From Pseudomonadota bacterium (GTDB taxonomy: Bacteria; Pseudomonadota; Gammaproteobacteria; Burkholderiales; Nitrosomonadaceae), in contig JAFEEV010000042.1 in assembly GCA_018240935.1 (NCBI GenBank), positions 1 through 6,622 of the forward strand: a stretch of 6,622 nt of DNA, read 5' to 3'. Positions 6,445 through 6,622 of the stretch are shown one piece after another. Each line of letters starts with the position of its first letter. The first letter of the stretch is position 1. The notes under the pieces were generated by a model. It saw only the letters and a program-made list of their open reading frames with translations. It made no database searches and had not been told where the DNA came from. The position numbers were made by a program, and so were the translations under genes.

Positions 6445-6528
6445 TGCAAGGAACATCTCACCAGCAGGCCGTTTTACGAAGTTGCGCAAAGATTATGCCG
6501 CTTGACGGACTTAATAACAAAAAAATTA

Positions 6529-6557
6529 TTGTCATAATCCTGTAATAATTCTGCAAT
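6529..6557 (+). promoter_or_regulatory. PHO-box array (putative PhoB binding sites)
   Basis: Three 7-bp repeats lie exactly 11 bp apart: TTGTCAT (6529-6535), CTGTAAT (6540-6546) and CTGCAAT (6551-6557). Their 4-base spacers are AATC and AATT. The PhoB half-site consensus is CTGTCAT in tandem with an AT-rich 4-bp spacer; these match at 6, 6 and 5 of 7 positions. Three half-sites make two overlapping 18-bp boxes. They lie in the 178-bp region after glmM that contains no recognisable gene, and point toward a gene starting at the right edge. Phosphate-starvation control of that gene is inference. Confidence 0.8.
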
Positions 6558-6562
6558 AGGAT
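6557..6562 (+). promoter_or_regulatory. Putative -10 element of a PhoB-activated promoter
   Basis: TAGGAT matches TATAAT at 4 of 6 positions and lies 10 bp after the first 18-bp PHO box (6529-6546), the usual distance when PhoB replaces a -35. The third half-site fills that gap, so the true -10 could differ. A separate basal promoter is possible: TTGACG at 6502-6507 with AATTAT at 6524-6529, 16 bp apart. Confidence 0.4.
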
Positions 6563-6607
6563 AGCGCACCGGTTGCAACAACCTTGCAGACCCTTTTATT
6601 GACTCAC

Positions 6608-6622
6608 CTGGAGAACATATCA
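6608..6622 (+). promoter_or_regulatory. Ribosome binding site of a gene starting at the right edge
   Basis: CCTGGAGA contains GGAG at 6610-6613. The window ends in a single A at 6622, 8 bases later, which would be ideal spacing if the next bases complete an ATG. The start codon itself is not visible, so this is a prediction. The PHO boxes upstream and typical betaproteobacterial gene order suggest pstS, the periplasmic phosphate-binding protein. Confidence 0.55.

Noticed and set aside
6445..6520. Terminator after glmM
   Set aside because: Only 3-bp stems (CCG/CGG near 6499-6508) and the bare palindrome TTGCGCAA (6482-6489) are present, without a following T run.
6571..6583. GGTTG-CAA-CAACC hairpin in the presumed leader of the next gene
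   Set aside because: A 5-bp stem with a 3-base loop is too weak and common to call a riboswitch or attenuator.
1..6622. Search for a mobile, defence or otherwise novel system
   Set aside because: Every long frame that is not a shadow is a known housekeeping gene with intact motifs, and no foreign-looking stretch, long repeat or attachment site was seen.

Overview
The window is ordinary, densely packed core chromosome from a betaproteobacterium. A Nitrosomonas-like ammonia oxidiser (Nitrosomonadaceae) is my best guess, from the moderate base composition, the style of the proteins and the gene order. That placement is inference from memory, not a search. There are seven protein genes: the 3' end of carB, then greA, yhbY (minus strand), rlmE, ftsH, folP and glmM. 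All are recognisable housekeeping genes and the complete ones have near-normal family lengths. I see no tRNA, rRNA, CRISPR array, insertion sequence, prophage or toxin-antitoxin module.

Layout. At 1-1013, the end of carB (carbamoyl phosphate synthesis) is followed 63 bp later by greA (rescue of backtracked RNA polymerase), on the same strand. At 1027-1380, yhbY (ribosome-assembly RNA-binding protein) points back toward greA, 13 bp from it. YhbY and rlmE (23S rRNA 2'-O-methyltransferase) diverge from a 31-bp AT-rich spacer, so two 50S-maturation genes share a control region. RlmE is followed by a 172-bp gap with promoter-like sequence and then ftsH (membrane AAA+ zinc protease). A strong intrinsic terminator closes ftsH. 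Next come folP (dihydropteroate synthase) and, 12 bp later and in the same reading frame, glmM (phosphoglucosamine mutase, the route to UDP-GlcNAc for peptidoglycan and LPS).

After glmM, a 178-bp non-coding stretch carries three 7-bp repeats spaced exactly 11 bp apart that match the PhoB-binding PHO box, then a Shine-Dalgarno sequence in the last 15 bases. The gene starting at the right edge is therefore probably phosphate-starvation regulated. The pst phosphate transporter operon is the expected neighbour, because related betaproteobacteria carry pst genes after glmM.

Working logic. The genes sit at a junction of growth functions: pyrimidine/arginine precursor supply, transcription elongation, 50S maturation, membrane protein quality control, folate and cell-wall precursors. 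The rlmE-ftsH-folP-glmM order is conserved in many proteobacteria. I found no convincing undescribed system. The points worth a second look are regulatory (the triple PHO-box array, a possibly near-leaderless rlmE mRNA, a palindrome over the ftsH -35 element, a tiny ORF overlapping the greA start), the run of three consecutive non-ATG starts, the in-frame folP/glmM junction, and one unusual residue in the GlmM phosphoserine loop.
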